Source: Luteimonas rhizosphaericola
GTDB taxonomy: Bacteria > Pseudomonadota > Gammaproteobacteria > Xanthomonadales > Xanthomonadaceae
DNA length: 64,000 bases
Reading direction: 5' to 3'
Assembly: GCF_029888045.1 (NCBI RefSeq)
Contig: NZ_JARXRN010000025.1
Span: forward strand, 278,368-342,367
This document shows positions 63,272 through 64,000 of the stretch, one piece after another. Position 1 is the first letter of the stretch. Every line of letters starts with the position of its first letter. Below the pieces are notes generated by a model. That model ran no database searches, was not told the origin of the DNA, and worked only from the letters and a program-made list of their open reading frames with translations. The position numbers and the translations under genes were made by a program.

Positions 63272-64000
63272 ATGTCGGCAGTCATCCAGCACAGCACGGC
63301 ACTAGGACACGGGGCCTTCCTGCTACCCGGGGGCGGGGGCGCGGACGCGTTCGCCTTCGACGCCGGCGGCAGGGTCAGCCGGGCGCAGTTCGCCGCGCAA
63401 GTGCGCGCGCTGGCCGCGCGACTGCCGGCCGCCGCCTACGCGGTGAACCTGTGCGAGGACCGCTACCGGTTCCTGGTCGCGTTCTGCGCCGTCGCCGTGC
63501 GCGGGCAGGTGAACCTGCTGCCGCCCACGCGCACCCGCGCCGCGATCGACGAGGTGCGCGCGCGCCATCCCGACAGCTACTGCATCGGCGACGGCGAGGC
63601 CTGCGGCTGCGACGCCGAACTGGCCGCGCCCGACGCGCACTTCGTGCACTTGGCGGCCGAACTGATCGCGGTCGAGGGCGCGCCGCTGCAGGTCGACGAT
63701 GCGGCCGTGGTCGCGATCGGCTTCACGTCCGGCAGCACCGGCACGCCGGTGCCCAATGCCAAGACCCTGGGTTCGCTGCGCACCAGCACCGCGCAGAACC
63801 TCGCCGCGCTCGCGAGCCTGTGGCCGCCCGGCGCGGTGCCGCACGTGGTCGCGACGGTGCCCCCGCAGCACATGTACGGGCTGGAGCTGTCGGTGATGCT
63901 GCCGCTGCTCACGTCCGTCGCGGTGCACCGCGCACGCCCGTTCTTCCCCGACGACATCGCGCGCGCGCTGCACGACGCCGCGGGCGCGCGCGTGCTGGTG
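63272..64000 (+). CDS. AMP-ligase of aryl-polyene/xanthomonadin biosynthesis, partial (runs off right edge)
   Basis: The first 243 codons of an adenylate-forming enzyme. The P-loop-like motif FTSGSTGTPVPNAKT (near residue 150) lacks the usual Lys-Gly and has Pro-Val instead, as in aryl-polyene ligases. ATVPPQHMYGLELSVMLPL is the characteristic segment. These enzymes activate the 4-hydroxybenzoate-type starter for aryl-polyene pigments such as xanthomonadin. The window ends within the gene; the acyl-carrier, ketosynthase and other pigment genes are expected to the right. Confidence 0.8.
   Translation, partial: MSAVIQHSTALGHGAFLLPGGGGADAFAFDAGGRVSRAQFAAQVRALAARLPAAAYAVNLCEDRYRFLVAFCAVAVRGQVNLLPPTRTRAAIDEVRARHPDSYCIGDGEACGCDAELAAPDAHFVHLAAELIAVEGAPLQVDDAAVVAIGFTSGSTGTPVPNAKTLGSLRTSTAQNLAALASLWPPGAVPHVVATVPPQHMYGLELSVMLPLLTSVAVHRARPFFPDDIARALHDAAGARVLV

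Overview
The window reads as chromosomal sequence from a high-GC (about 70%) gammaproteobacterium of the Xanthomonadaceae, closest in style to Lysobacter or Luteimonas. The grounds are a TonB-dependent receptor with a Xanthomonas/Caulobacter-type N-terminus, a LacI-regulated N-acetylglucosamine (GlcNAc) regulon with a glucokinase-type kinase and NagX, the dnaG-yihY-yqeY-rpsU//tsaD arrangement, and the first gene of an aryl-polyene (xanthomonadin-type) pigment cluster at the right edge. The species call is inference. Coding density is high. I saw no rRNA, tRNA, CRISPR array, prophage or intact insertion sequence.

Layout. 1-2.6 kb: end of the macromolecular-synthesis group on the minus strand (dnaG start at the edge, yihY, a GNAT gene, yqeY, rpsU with its own terminator). 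2.7-9.7 kb: tsaD, folate genes (folB, folK, folM), a MscS-type channel, a membrane protein, a MidA-type methyltransferase and a VanZ-like protein. 9.7-20.8 kb: chitin/GlcNAc utilisation, with a GH20 hexosaminidase lipoprotein, TonB receptor and sugar kinase on the minus strand, divergent from a translationally coupled lacI-nagB-II-nagA-nagX operon. The divergent region carries two palindromes resembling the nag operator. 20.9-27.8 kb: topoisomerase IB, cca, a CNNM/CorC-like protein, a soluble lytic transglycosylase and a TauE/SafE permease.

27.9-31.4 kb: three poorly characterised genes beside a lone sctU, the export-gate switch gene of a type III secretion system, with no other such genes in view. 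31.4-38.2 kb: a respiratory redox block on the minus strand, cyoABCD-surf1-regB-regA, with an Anr/FNR-type palindrome just upstream of cyoA. 38.4-53.7 kb: an acetate-assimilation region holding an MHS transporter, a cNMP/CBS/DUF294 protein, a DEDDh exonuclease, a porin, a DUF4212 plus solute:sodium symporter pair, acs, and a CrbR/CrbS-like two-component system whose kinase carries a transporter domain.

53.9-63.2 kb: cardiolipin synthase, a hairpin-rich 530-bp intergenic region, rpmG and rpmB, a Pat-like CoA-ligase/GNAT protein that could act on Acs, a small DUF6265-like protein, parB-parA, rsmG and a phosphopantetheinyl transferase. The window ends inside the aryl-polyene AMP-ligase gene.

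The points most worth a second look are the hairpin-rich region at 55.4-55.7 kb, whose four strongest hairpins all expose GGA in the loop (possible CsrA/RsmA-binding RNA or an undescribed repeat); the orphan sctU with its uncharacterised neighbours; shared TTGGTC(G) elements in front of the acetate genes; the REP-like elements; and the palindrome over the predicted rpmB promoter.
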